Below, one piece after another: positions 48,891-57,005 of a stretch of 64,000 bases of DNA; within the stretch, counting starts at the first letter, position 1; each line of letters opens with the position of its first letter. Both the position numbers and the translations under genes were made by a program. Where the stretch lies: assembly GCA_029433475.1 (NCBI GenBank), contig JAQTIE010000001.1, positions 1 through 64,000 on the forward strand. Reading direction: 5' to 3'. The notes under the pieces are model-generated. The model worked only from the letters and a program-made list of their open reading frames with translations. It ran no database searches and was not told the DNA's origin. Source of the DNA: Neisseriaceae bacterium ESL0693 (GTDB lineage Bacteria; Pseudomonadota; Gammaproteobacteria; Burkholderiales; Neisseriaceae).

Positions 48891-49179
48891 CGTCCGTTTT
48901 ATTGTCTTTATGTATAAATAAAATTTTTTCCAAGAGAAAAATTAAATAGCATTCATTGAATCTCTTATGCTCTATTGCATACCTTGCTGTTTTAAAAAGA
49001 TTACCTTATGCAGCGTATTGATATGCCAAAGCGCTCAGTGTATTTTGAACTATTTTTCTTTAATTAAATGACAGGAAATAATGAGAACCATGAATAAAAA
49101 TTCAACGGGTCATGTTGATATGAATTTGGTAAAACAATCAGCAACACCTGAATGCACCAATCAAGAGCAAATAAGGTAA

Positions 49180-49445
49180 TCTGTGGTATTATCAAAGAGA
49201 TATATGGCAATAATCTGGCCAATAACCAACCAGAAAATATTACCCAGCGGTGATTGATATTGGCACTGATGCGATCAAACGGATGAAGCAAGCGACTTAT
49301 CCGTTACCGCCAACAGCTGCCGGATTCAATCTAAGGGTGGGTTCTTTGTAGCCGGATAAATAAGGCAAATATTACTTTTGCTGCTGTGGCAACTTGTTCA
49401 GGTCTGGGTGGCTTTGATGGGAATTTAATTTTTCAGGTGCCGCAA
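49180..49445 (+). pseudogene. decayed effector C-terminus preceding immunity copy a
   Basis: Interrupted frames read GIIKEIYGNNLANNQPENIT, then after a shift VIDIGTDAIKRMKQATYPLP, and NKANITFAAVATCSGL just before the small membrane protein gene. A partly matching but also broken version lies at 51290-51565. The same terminal motif recurs before each small gene of the array. I interpret these as leftovers of an effector whose body is lost. Confidence 0.55.
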
Positions 49446-49739
49446 ATGAGTTTTCTGGCTGAGTGGCTATTTAATCTATTAGGCTGGTTGAAAGACTGGT
49501 TTATTGATAAATGGCGATTATACAAAAACCCATTTATTTTTTTATTTCTGACTGGCGTCGTTTGTAGATTCGCCGATATTCCTGCTCCAATTGAGGGAAG
49601 CGGAGGTATATTGAATGGAATAATGCCTCCAATGACGAAATTTCAAACAGCGGTTTTTACTATAACTTATGTTAATGTATGGATACATGCATTTTGGATT
49701 TATCTTATTGCTTATCATGAGAAACACAAAAACGATTAA
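49446..49739 (+). CDS. small two-helix membrane protein, array copy a
   Basis: 97 residues from the ATG at 49446 (AGGTG upstream). It has an amphipathic start (MSFLAEWLFNLLGWLKDWFI), a first helix near FIFLFLTGVV, a loop DIPAPIEGSGGI with PPMTKFQ, a second helix (TYVNVWIHAFWIYLIAY) and a charged end HEKHKND. Five relatives follow in tandem. Because each is preceded by an effector-tail remnant, I regard the family as probable immunity proteins. No known family recognised. Confidence 0.65.
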   Translation: MSFLAEWLFNLLGWLKDWFIDKWRLYKNPFIFLFLTGVVCRFADIPAPIEGSGGILNGIMPPMTKFQTAVFTITYVNVWIHAFWIYLIAYHEKHKND

Positions 49740-49749
49740 CTCAACGCTG

Positions 49750-49816
49750 TCTGCTTTCACCATCAGATCAGCCGCTTTGACTACCTGTTCAGCTCTTGAA
49801 CTGGCTTTAATGGGCT
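49750..49816 (+). pseudogene. effector-tail remnant between copies a and b
   Basis: The frame reads SAFTIRSAALTTCSALELAL then MG-stop. It matches the tail remnants before the other copies (FTIKSAAMATRSGLELALMG). Confidence 0.5.
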
Positions 49817-49839
49817 GATGATTTTGTAAAGGAGTATAG

Positions 49840-50111
49840 ATGGGCTTACTGATAGCAGGGTTAAAAAACGCATAATCCGTCTTTTAAGACTGTATCATAA
49901 GCCTATCATTTTTGATTTACTCAATGGGTTTATCTACTATCTCGCAGATATTCCGGCACCCATAGAAGGAACGGGAGGTGCTCTAAGGGGTATAAGACCG
50001 CCAATGACCACATTTCAAAGCGCGGTTTTTACGATAAGCTATATTAATATTTGGATATTTATATTCTGGGTCTCCTTTATTGCCTATAGAGAAAAACACA
50101 AAAATGATTAA
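49840..50111 (+). pseudogene. frameshifted array copy b
   Basis: AAAGGAG and an ATG at 49840 open MGLLIAGLKNA-stop, while a shifted frame continues as RIIRLLRLYHKPIIFDLLNG through DIPAPIEGTGGAL and PPMTTFQ to AYREKHKND and TAA at 50109. The body aligns with the intact copies. One indel near the A-run (TTAAAAAACGC) explains the break; this homopolymer could also be a slippage or phase-variable site. Confidence 0.6.
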
Positions 50112-50226
50112 TTCACCCTTTTCTCTTTCACCATCAGATCAGCAGCAATGGCTACACGATCTGGTTTGGAATTGGCCTTAATAGGACTTTAATGATTAAT
50201 TATTGAAACTAAGGAAGGTGTCTGAA

Positions 50227-50484
50227 ATGGTATGGTTTGATTGGTTAAAAGATAAGCTAAGTCATATTTGGCATCTTTATCATAAGCCATTGATCATTAT
50301 ATTTACTGGCCCTTTCTTTTATGAAATTTTAGGTGGAGTGACTGTTCATGGTGGATATAGAGGAATTCCGCCTTCTATGAATAAATGGCAATCGTTCTTA
50401 TTTGTTTTGGCTGACATCATTACAATAGTATGCATCGTCTGGATTTCATTTATTGCCTATAGAGAAAAACACAAAAATGATTAA
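50227..50484 (+). CDS. small two-helix membrane protein, array copy c
   Basis: 85 residues from ATG 50227, preceded by AAGGAAGGTG. Layout: MVWFDWLKDKLSHIWHLYHK, helix 1 near PLIIIFTGPFFYEIL, loop with GGYRGIPPSMNKWQ, helix 2 (LFVLADIITIVCIVWISFIAY) and the end REKHKND. The protein is identical to copy d. It belongs to the same family as copies a, e and f by its loop and its end. Confidence 0.68.
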   Translation: MVWFDWLKDKLSHIWHLYHKPLIIIFTGPFFYEILGGVTVHGGYRGIPPSMNKWQSFLFVLADIITIVCIVWISFIAYREKHKND

Positions 50485-50488
50485 TTCA

Positions 50489-50564
50489 CCCTTTTTCTCT
50501 TTCACCATCAAATCAGCAGCAATGGCTACACGATCTGGTTTGGAATTGGCCTTAATAGGACTTT
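50489..50564 (+). pseudogene. effector-tail remnant between copies c and d
   Basis: The frame reads FSFTIKSAAMATRSGLELAL followed by a stop, the recurrent tail motif of the array. A similar one precedes copy c (about 50115-50191) and copy e (about 50865-50939). Confidence 0.5.
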
Positions 50565-50600
50565 AATGATTAATTATTGAAACTAAGGAAGGTGTCTGAA

Positions 50601-50858
50601 ATGGTATGGTTTGATTGGTTAAAAGATAAGCTAAGTCATATTTGGCATCTTTATCATAAGCCATTGATCATTATATTTACTGGCCCTTTCTTTTATGAAA
50701 TTTTAGGTGGAGTGACTGTTCATGGTGGATATAGAGGAATTCCGCCTTCTATGAATAAATGGCAATCGTTCTTATTTGTTTTGGCTGACATCATTACAAT
50801 AGTATGCATCGTCTGGATTTCATTTATTGCCTATAGAGAAAAACACAAAAATGATTAA
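50601..50858 (+). CDS. small two-helix membrane protein, array copy d (duplicate of c)
   Basis: 85 residues, identical in protein to copy c. The two starts are 374 bases apart and the intervening DNA also repeats, so this is a recent tandem duplication. Function as for copy c: probable immunity, unproven. Confidence 0.68.
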   Translation: MVWFDWLKDKLSHIWHLYHKPLIIIFTGPFFYEILGGVTVHGGYRGIPPSMNKWQSFLFVLADIITIVCIVWISFIAYREKHKND

Positions 50859-50974
50859 TTCACCCTTTTTCTCTTTCACCATCAAATCAGCAGCAATGGC
50901 TACACGATCTGGTTTGGAGTTGGCCTTAATGGGACTCTAATGATTAATTATTGAAACTAAGAAAGGTGTCTGAC

Positions 50975-51232
50975 ATGGTATGGTTTGATTGGCTAAAAGA
51001 TAAGTTAAGTCATATTTGGCATCTTTATCATAAACCATTGATCATTATATTTACCGGCCCTTTCTTTTATGAAATTTTAGGTGGAGTGACTGTTCATGGT
51101 GGGCGTAGGGGAATTCCACCTCCTATGAATAAATGGCAATCGTTCTTATTTGTTTTGAGTGAAATAATTTCGATGGTATGTGTCATCTGGATTTACCTCA
51201 TAGCTTATAGAGAGAAACACAAAGACGACTGA
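50975..51232 (+). CDS. small two-helix membrane protein, array copy e
   Basis: 85 residues. Differs from copies c and d mainly in the loop (GGRRGIPPPMNKWQ) and second helix (LFVLSEIISMVCVIWIYLIAY), ending REKHKDD. The third unit of the 374-bp tandem series, with AAGAAAGGTG upstream. The spread of changes suggests an older duplicate. Confidence 0.66.
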   Translation: MVWFDWLKDKLSHIWHLYHKPLIIIFTGPFFYEILGGVTVHGGRRGIPPPMNKWQSFLFVLSEIISMVCVIWIYLIAYREKHKDD

Positions 51233-51289
51233 CTAATATTCAATATAAATTAGATAAAACGCTCGCAATATCTGAATATGCTGGTCAGA

Positions 51290-51565
51290 ATGTAAATAAG
51301 CCAGTTTATGGTATTATCAACTAGATATAACATAACCTGACCAATAACCAGCCGGAAATATTACGCCAGCGATGGCTGATATTATGACTGATGCAGTTCA
51401 CCGGATAAAGTAAGCTACTTATCCCTTGCCGCCAACAGCTGCCGCATTCAATCTAAGAGTTTTTTTGTAGCCGGATAGATAAGGCAAATATTACTTTTGC
51501 TGCCGTGGCGACTTATTCAGGTTTGGAATTGGTTTTGATGGAAATTTAATTTTTTAGGTGTCGCA
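51290..51565 (+). pseudogene. decayed effector C-terminus preceding copy f
   Basis: Frames broken by several stops read NKPVYGIIN, LTNNQPEILRQRWLIL, and finally KANITFAAVATYSGLELVLM with EI-stop. It parallels 49180-49445 closely at DNA level (CCGCCAACAGCTGCCG and AAATATTACTTTTGCTGC shared). Confidence 0.55.
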
Positions 51566-51566
51566 A

Positions 51567-51863
51567 ATGAGTTTTCTGGCGGAGTGGCTGTTTAATCTAT
51601 TAGGCTGGTTGAAAGACTGGTTTATTGATAAATGGCGATTGTACAAAAACCCATTTATTTTTTACGTAATAACTGTAATTATCTACAGAATTGCCGATGT
51701 TCCACCACCACTTGAAGGAACAGGCAGCGCCTTCAGAAGTGGAATAATGCCCCCAATGACGAAATTTCAGAATGTGATATTTACGATCACATATATCAAT
51801 GTCCTGATAGTGGTAATCTGGGTTCGTCTTATTCGGGAACGAGAAAAGCACAAAGACGATTAA
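51567..51863 (+). CDS. small two-helix membrane protein, array copy f
   Basis: 98 residues, a close relative of copy a over the first 36 residues (MSFLAEWLFNLLGWLKDWFI), then diverged (VITVIIYRIADVPPPLEGTG). The second helix is NVLIVVIWVRLI and the end REKHKDD. The sharp change from near identity to divergence hints at recombination between copies. A terminator follows. Confidence 0.65.
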   Translation: MSFLAEWLFNLLGWLKDWFIDKWRLYKNPFIFYVITVIIYRIADVPPPLEGTGSAFRSGIMPPMTKFQNVIFTITYINVLIVVIWVRLIREREKHKDD

Positions 51864-51883
51864 TTCAATCATGCATATTTTTT

Positions 51884-51911
51884 AACCTTCCTGTATTAGG
51901 AAGGTTTTTTA
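51884..51911 (+). terminator. terminator closing the second immunity array
   Basis: AACCTTCCT pairs with AGGAAGGTT around GTATT and leads into six T residues, 20 bases after copy f. It fits a single transcript for the array. Confidence 0.9.
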
Positions 51912-52738
51912 TTGTCTGGGAAACCTAATATCCGTATCCAGTGATTGGTTTTACCCTTTTAAAAATGCTTTAATGAAAGAAAACATAGGCCAATTAACGC
52001 TATCGCGTTAACAATTGGTCTCCGTGAAATCGCCCAAGCCAGCCTCTGCAAAAAATGATCAGCCAAGTAAAACGCATACTGTCCAACCTTTGAAAGGCTC
52101 GACCCTGGTTTAAGTAATCAGTTTGTCTATTAATATAATACTGCTATTTTCTGGCGCAATCGCTCAAATAACTGTTTTATTCGCTTTGTTTTTATTATCG
52201 TACTGGTTTAAATTTTTCCTATCGGTTTAATATGCAGATTTCTGATCTATTGATCTGCCCTTTTATTGGATTTATGTCTGAATGGGTACTATTGAAAACA
52301 GAAACGGTAAACCGGATTTTTGTATTTTTTGCCGGCAATTCATTGTTGATTCAATGCTGATAAAGCGGTTTTTATTGCCTCGTAAAAGATCAATTTTCTT
52401 GATAAAACCCGTCAGCCAGATCAGAAAACCGTGTGATTTACGCGCTTTTATGAGGCATGATGTATAAGCGGTTTAAATGCTTTGATCAAAGTATTCCGGC
52501 CTGATATCGCGGCCATGATTGCGACCTGGCAGGGCGGCATTACAGCCACGGGATAATCAATCTTTACGCCACTGATGGCAATCAACCCAGCCTCAATGGA
52601 TTTAGCCATTGACAGCCATTTATTAAAACTGCAATATAGTCCGATCACGTTCAATAGCGTGAACAGCTTTAGCAGGCTGTGCATAACGGCAAGCAAGTCG
52701 CCCATTATTTTTGAGCGACATTTTTGTGCTTGTTACCC
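51912..52738. other. about 830-bp non-coding or decayed region
   Basis: No supported gene. An imperfect palindrome (CCAATTAACGC and GCGTTAACAATTGG) lies near 51992-52019. From about 52600 the sequence is duplicated 1.09 kb downstream. Minus-strand frames share a start peptide (LYCSFNKWLSMAK) in both copies, but lack ribosome sites. Confidence 0.45.
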
Positions 52739-52867
52739 ATGCTACGTATGCGTTTTATGGCAGACAGTGGCAGGGAGGCTATGCGCCTGCTGGTTCGTTA
52801 TGCCAGTCTGCTAACCCTACCATTTGTCTGCCCCCTATCATCGTTTAGCAGCGATTTAAGGGGCTAA
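52739..52867 (+). CDS. 42-codon leader ORF (copy 1)
   Basis: ATG at 52739 opens 42 codons with MADSGREAMRLLVRYASLL. The matching position in the second repeat (53855-53965, 36 codons) starts MVDNGREALCLLV and then diverges by a frameshift. Only the first part is conserved, so it may be a translated leader or simply sequence conserved for RNA reasons. Similar short ORFs occur in leader regions of P4-like elements, as far as I recall. Confidence 0.3.
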   Translation: MLRMRFMADSGREAMRLLVRYASLLTLPFVCPLSSFSSDLRG

Positions 52868-52959
52868 AGACCATAACGAAAGTCTACTATGTCCATTCAA
52901 TGCATAACTCTATCTCATGCTTTTGATCTTGGCGCCACTTTGCATTTAGGAGGTGCCAT

Positions 52960-53226
52960 ATGAAAACCTACACTGTTAACCATAATCTGCTGGCGCCCGT
53001 TGCCGATGCTTTGCTGAAACTTGATCGCTTTAGCTGGTATGCGGACGTGCTGGTAGAAAGCATACAACAGAGTGCCCGGCATCAGAATTATATTCTGATG
53101 GAACGCTTGGCCGATATGCTGGCAGAACTGGCCGACGAAGCCCAGAATTGTCAGGCAGCGCATTTGTCGGCCGATGTGTCTCAGATTCTGGATGCCGATA
53201 CCAGCCTTACGCCGACCAGCACATAG
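52960..53226 (+). CDS. 88-residue helical protein, duplicate 1
   Basis: 88 residues, ATG with AGGAGG 6 bases upstream. Predicted all-helical: LLAPVADALLKLDRFSWYAD, then ILMERLADMLAELADEAQN, and a Ser/Thr-rich end. The pattern (ALL...L...A..L..S...R..Y...RLA..L) is reminiscent of DUF3077/DUF6124-type small proteins of Pseudomonas, but I am not sure of a real relation. A terminator follows. Function unknown; strong ribosome site, conserved duplicate and terminator make it a real gene. Confidence 0.72.
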   Translation: MKTYTVNHNLLAPVADALLKLDRFSWYADVLVESIQQSARHQNYILMERLADMLAELADEAQNCQAAHLSADVSQILDADTSLTPTST

Positions 53227-53254
53227 CCTTTATTTACCAGTAAGAAAACACCAT

Positions 53255-53283
53255 CGCAGCGGCCATTTCTGGCCGTTGTTTTA
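53255..53283 (+). terminator. terminator after 88-residue gene copy 1
   Basis: CGGCCA-TTTC-TGGCCG stem (53260-53275) followed by TTGTTTTAT. The second repeat has the corresponding longer stem at 54348-54371. Confidence 0.7.
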
Positions 53284-54051
53284 TGACGGGTCAATGGATT
53301 GTTTAGACAGATGCCATAAACCTATCAGCCGCCCGTTTTGTATCTTGTATTTTAACAATAAAAAATATGCAAAAAATCAGCGTATTTTCAGGTAAAAAGA
53401 ATATTAAATTGATTTCCTAAGTATTTTTACGCCATAACCAAGATTTACTACCACATGGATAGCAAATAGCCGTCAGAGCCAAGATTTAATTTCTGAATAT
53501 GCATCAGGCGCTGACTAACTTCTTTATGGCACATCTTGCCCGCAGTGTTTGTCTTGGCTTACTGGTTTTATACATTTGAAATTGATTATCTTGAATCTGT
53601 TTTCACCAATAGCAAAAATATAGCTGAAGAGTTGTAGAACGGTATTTCTTATAAATACCTCTATTGCATCAAATGCTATCCGCATTAATTTAGCCATTGA
53701 CAGCCATTTATTAAAACTGCAATATAGCCTGATCACGTTCAATAGCGTGATCAGTTGTCGCAGACTGATTCATAACGGCAGACAAACCGCCTTGTATCTG
53801 ATTTTTGGCGGTATTTTTATGTCTGTTTAACCATGCCATGTGTACACCCTTTCTATGGTGGACAATGGCAGAGAGGCCTTGTGCCTGCTGGTTACGTTAT
53901 GCCAGTCTGCGAACTCTGCCATTTGTCCCCTCCAAAATTGTATCGCAGCAATTCGGAGGTATTAAGACCATAACGAAGGAGGCAGCACTATGTATTTTCA
54001 ATCGTTCAAATTATTCTCTATATGCACCGCCTTGTTAATAAGGGGTGCCAT

Positions 54052-54318
54052 ATGAAAACCTACACTGTTAACCATAATCTGCTGGCACCTGTTGCCGATG
54101 CTTTGCTGAAACTTGATCGCTTTAGCTGGTATGCGGACGTGCTGGTAGAAAGCATACAACAGAGTGCCCGGCATCAGAATTATATTCTGATGGAACGCTT
54201 GGCCGATATGCTGGCAGAACTGGCCGGCGAAGCCCAGAATTGTCAGGCAGCGCATTTGTCGGCCGATGTGTCTCAGATTCTGGATGCCGATACCAGCCTT
54301 ACGCCGACCAGCACATAG
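54052..54318 (+). CDS. 88-residue helical protein, duplicate 2
   Basis: Same length and sequence as the copy at 52960 except for one substitution (ELAGEAQN instead of ELADEAQN). ATG follows AAGGGGTGCCAT. The near identity of the coding part against diverged flanks points to functional constraint or gene conversion. Confidence 0.72.
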   Translation: MKTYTVNHNLLAPVADALLKLDRFSWYADVLVESIQQSARHQNYILMERLADMLAELAGEAQNCQAAHLSADVSQILDADTSLTPTST

Positions 54319-54347
54319 CCTCCGTTTACCAGCCAAAAAACATCATT

Positions 54348-54375
54348 GCGGCGGCCATTTCTGGCCGCTGCTTAT
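54348..54375 (+). terminator. terminator after 88-residue gene copy 2
   Basis: A 10-bp stem GCGGCGGCCA/TGGCCGCTGC with loop TTTC, followed by TTATTTAT. Confidence 0.65.
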
Positions 54376-54773
54376 TTATGGTTAAATGGTATTTGAGTTA
54401 TGGGGGGTTTTTAATCCGGATTTCAATCAGGTACACAGTATAAACATAAATAACTCCTGGGTTTATCTTATTTCTATATTAATAATTTATTGTATATATA
54501 TTAATAATTATCGGGTGGGAGAGCATAGCCAGCCATAATTTGGGTTTAATGCGGTGAGGTGATAAGGGTTTGAAGCATAAACCAGTTGAATAAATTATAT
54601 TTTCGTTCTTTAGTTAATAATTGATGATAGACAGACGATTATTTTGATGCCGTACGGCAAAATCGTAATATACGGCTTGAGGATATGACTTTGATCGGGT
54701 GCCAATATTGTTTACGGCCAGCCATCATTTTATACTCTTTGTTTTATTCTTAATAAATAAGGCAGATACGGTA
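54376..54773. other. 398-bp intergenic region
   Basis: AT-rich (TATTAATAATTTATTGTATATATATT near 54476). No supported ORF. It should carry the promoter for the flavoprotein gene. Confidence 0.45.
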
Positions 54774-55589
54774 ATGAATGTATTGATTGTTTATGCCCAC
54801 CCTGAAGTACAATCCTTTAATGCGGCATTAAAACGGACGGCGGTTGAGACTTTGACTGCTGAAGAGCATACGGTACAGGTGAGTGATTTGTATGCGATGC
54901 ACTGGCAAGCGGCCATCAGTGCTGCTGATTTCCCTGATCGGGCTGATGCTGCTTTTCTGGATATTGCGCGTGAGCAGGAACATGCGTTCAGCCAGCAGAC
55001 TATTGCGCCGGCCATTCAGGTGGAACAAGATAAAGTATTGTGGGCGGATTTGATTATTTTTCAGTTTCCAATCTGGTGGTATTCGATGCCGGCCATTATG
55101 AAGGGCTGGATAGATCGGGTATTCAGCAGGGGTTTTGCCTATAGCCGCGGGCGCAAATATGAACGTGGTCATTTTCATGGCAAGCGGGCAATGTTGTGTA
55201 TTACTACGGGTACCGCCAGTACATTGTATGAGCCAGCGGGTATTGATGGCGATTTATTGCATATTTTATGGCCAATTCATAATGGTATGCTGGCTTATAC
55301 GGGCTTTTCGGTGTTGCCACCGTTTCCGGCGTGGGCGCCGGCGAGTCTGACTGAAGTGCAGCGGCAGGATTGTTTGCACCAATATGGGGAGTATTTGCGC
55401 CATCTGGCTGAGGTTACGCCGTTGTATTTTCACCCTTGGCAGGATTATGATGCGAGCCAGCGATTAAAACCGGAGATTCTGGCGCGTTCGGGGGTACAGT
55501 GGAATCCGCGCGCCGGACAAACGTTTGCCCAATCGGCGCAGGCGTTTAAAGATCAGTTCCCGTTGCCACAGGTTAAAACGGCGGATTAA
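54774..55589 (+). CDS. NAD(P)H:quinone oxidoreductase-like flavoprotein
   Basis: 271 residues from ATG 54774, where the conserved NVLIVYAHPEVQSFNAALKR begins; an upstream in-frame GTG would add a non-conserved hydrophobic leader. The flavodoxin-like fold shows the FQFPIWWYSMPAIMKGWIDR motif and GKRAMLCITTGTASTLYEP near the FMN/FAD site. The family reduces quinones or related electrophiles with NAD(P)H in two-electron steps. It is near an alcohol dehydrogenase on the opposite strand (convergent). A detoxification role is by family. Confidence 0.88.
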   Translation: MNVLIVYAHPEVQSFNAALKRTAVETLTAEEHTVQVSDLYAMHWQAAISAADFPDRADAAFLDIAREQEHAFSQQTIAPAIQVEQDKVLWADLIIFQFPIWWYSMPAIMKGWIDRVFSRGFAYSRGRKYERGHFHGKRAMLCITTGTASTLYEPAGIDGDLLHILWPIHNGMLAYTGFSVLPPFPAWAPASLTEVQRQDCLHQYGEYLRHLAEVTPLYFHPWQDYDASQRLKPEILARSGVQWNPRAGQTFAQSAQAFKDQFPLPQVKTAD

Positions 55590-55665
55590 TGGTTTGAATG
55601 AAATAACGCCACAGTTTCAATGGTCTGTGGCGTTGGTTTGTTGGCTATGCGGGATTCATGTTGCG

Positions 55666-56730
55666 TTAAAGAGTAGCGCAATCCATGACGAACCGGTATT
55701 TTACATCGCCTTTGATCATGCGTTCGTAAGCCTGATTGATTTCATCGGCTCGAATCATTTCTATGTCGGCTACGATGTTGTGCTGGGCGCAGAAATCGAG
55801 CATTTCCTGTGTTTCGGGTATGCCGCCGATCATTGAGCCGGCAAGTGTGCGGCGTTTGGCCACCAGATTGAATACTTGGGGTGAGGGGTGGGCTTTGGCG
55901 GGTACGCCGACCAGGGTCATGGTGCCATCGCGTTTGAGCAGGGTTAAAAAGGCGTCTAAATCGTGTGAGGCGGCCACGGTATTCAGGATAAAGTCGAAAC
56001 TTTGCTGATGGGCGGCCATTTCATCGGCATTTTTGGAAACCACGACTTCATCGGCGCCGAGGGCTTTGGCGTCGGCGCGCTTGGATTCTGAGGTGGTGAA
56101 GGCAACAACATGGGCACCAAGTGCGTGTGCCAATTTGATGCCCATGTGTCCCAACCCGCCAATGCCGACAATACCGACTTTTTTACCGGGACCTACCTGC
56201 CAGTGACGCAGGGGTGACCAGGTGGTGATGCCGGCACAGAGTAAGGGGGCAACAGCGGCAAGCTGGTCTTTATGATGTCTGATGTGTAATACATAGCGAT
56301 CATCAACCACGATGCGCTGTGAATACCCGCCCAGGGTATGCCCGGGGGCGTCTTGGGTAGGGCCGTTGTAGGTGCCGACCATGTGGTCGCAGTAATTTTC
56401 CAGTCCGTCTTTACATTCTTCGCATTCACGGCAGCTGTCGACAATACAGCCTACGCCGACCAGATCACCGGTTTTAAAATCTTTGACCTGGCTACCCACG
56501 GCGGTGACGTGGCCGACAATTTCGTGGCCGGGCACGCAGGGGTAAAGGGTGCCTGCCCATTCGGAACGTACCTGATGAATGTCAGAGTGACAGATGCCGC
56601 AATAGGCAATGTCAATCTGTACATCATGCGCGCCGGGTTGACGGCGGTTGATGGCCAGTGGTTCCAAGGGCTGATGGGCGTCTTGCGCACCATAGGCATG
56701 GACATGATCTGATTTAATGGTTGAAGTCAT
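55666..56730 (-). CDS. zinc-dependent NAD(P) alcohol dehydrogenase (YahK/CAD-like)
   Basis: 354 residues, medium-chain dehydrogenase. Catalytic zinc ligands are in YCGICHSDIH and PGHEIVGHV; four structural-zinc Cys lie in CRECEECKDGLENYC; the cofactor site is VGIGGLGHMGIKLAHALGA. The cinnamyl-alcohol/YahK-type subgroup reduces broad aldehydes with NADPH. AAAGGG precedes the ATG. It ends 77 bases from the flavoprotein gene (convergent), and is separated from metE by a terminator. Confidence 0.93.
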   Translation of the reverse strand: MTSTIKSDHVHAYGAQDAHQPLEPLAINRRQPGAHDVQIDIAYCGICHSDIHQVRSEWAGTLYPCVPGHEIVGHVTAVGSQVKDFKTGDLVGVGCIVDSCRECEECKDGLENYCDHMVGTYNGPTQDAPGHTLGGYSQRIVVDDRYVLHIRHHKDQLAAVAPLLCAGITTWSPLRHWQVGPGKKVGIVGIGGLGHMGIKLAHALGAHVVAFTTSESKRADAKALGADEVVVSKNADEMAAHQQSFDFILNTVAASHDLDAFLTLLKRDGTMTLVGVPAKAHPSPQVFNLVAKRRTLAGSMIGGIPETQEMLDFCAQHNIVADIEMIRADEINQAYERMIKGDVKYRFVMDCATL

Positions 56731-56947
56731 TGTTTTCCCTTTCTTGTATTGATGGTTTATCGTTAAGATTAATCCATACGTTTATGCATCAGTGGATTGG
56801 TCTGAATAGGGCTGTTGATTAATATAGGGTTTTATGGTGGTTTTGGCAACCGGTCATAAGGGCAAACGGGGTGGATTGTGGGTGATACAACGCGGTATTG
56901 GGTTTTATATGGTAACGCGGGTGACTTTGTCTGACCAGTGATTATAT

Positions 56948-56984
56948 AAAAAAACCCCGTTTACCTGATGCGGATAAACGGGGT
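56948..56984 (-). terminator. terminator after metE
   Basis: On the minus strand CCCCGTTTA and TAAACGGGG enclose an 11-base loop and are followed by seven T residues, 22 bases after the metE stop. Confidence 0.9.
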
Positions 56985-57005
56985 CTGGCTTTGATTAAAA
57001 GGAAA

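Larger units (their letters stand above)
47753..49080. other. about 1.3-kb accessory region with gene remnants
   Basis: No intact gene of normal length. It contains two minus-strand terminator-like hairpins (47.84 and 48.0 kb) and two minus-strand remnants (48387-48646 and 48750-48890). The base composition is AT-rich. It borders the second immunity array. Confidence 0.5.
50203..50950 (+). repeat. 374-bp tandem duplication (two near-perfect units)
   Basis: Units 50203-50576 and 50577-50950 each carry a tail remnant and one small membrane protein gene. The coding parts read identically; the third unit (from 50951) keeps the same length but has several substitutions. The starts of units 1, 2 and 3 are exactly 374 bases apart. 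Confidence 0.85.
52600..54371. repeat. tandem duplication of about 1.09 kb
   Basis: A block beginning ATTTAGCCATTGACAGCC (near 52600 and near 53688) recurs with 1086-1092-base offset. It includes a hairpin GATCACGTTCAATAGCGTGA, a short ORF beginning M-(A/V)-D-x-GREA, the GACCATAACGAA motif, the 88-residue gene, and a C/G-rich terminator. The gene copies differ in one residue, while the leader parts differ by many substitutions and a frameshift, so selection acts on the gene. Confidence 0.8.

Noticed and set aside
52739..53965. The duplicated region as an insertion sequence
   Set aside because: No transposase-like frame, no terminal inverted repeats and no target duplication could be seen; it is a tandem duplication.
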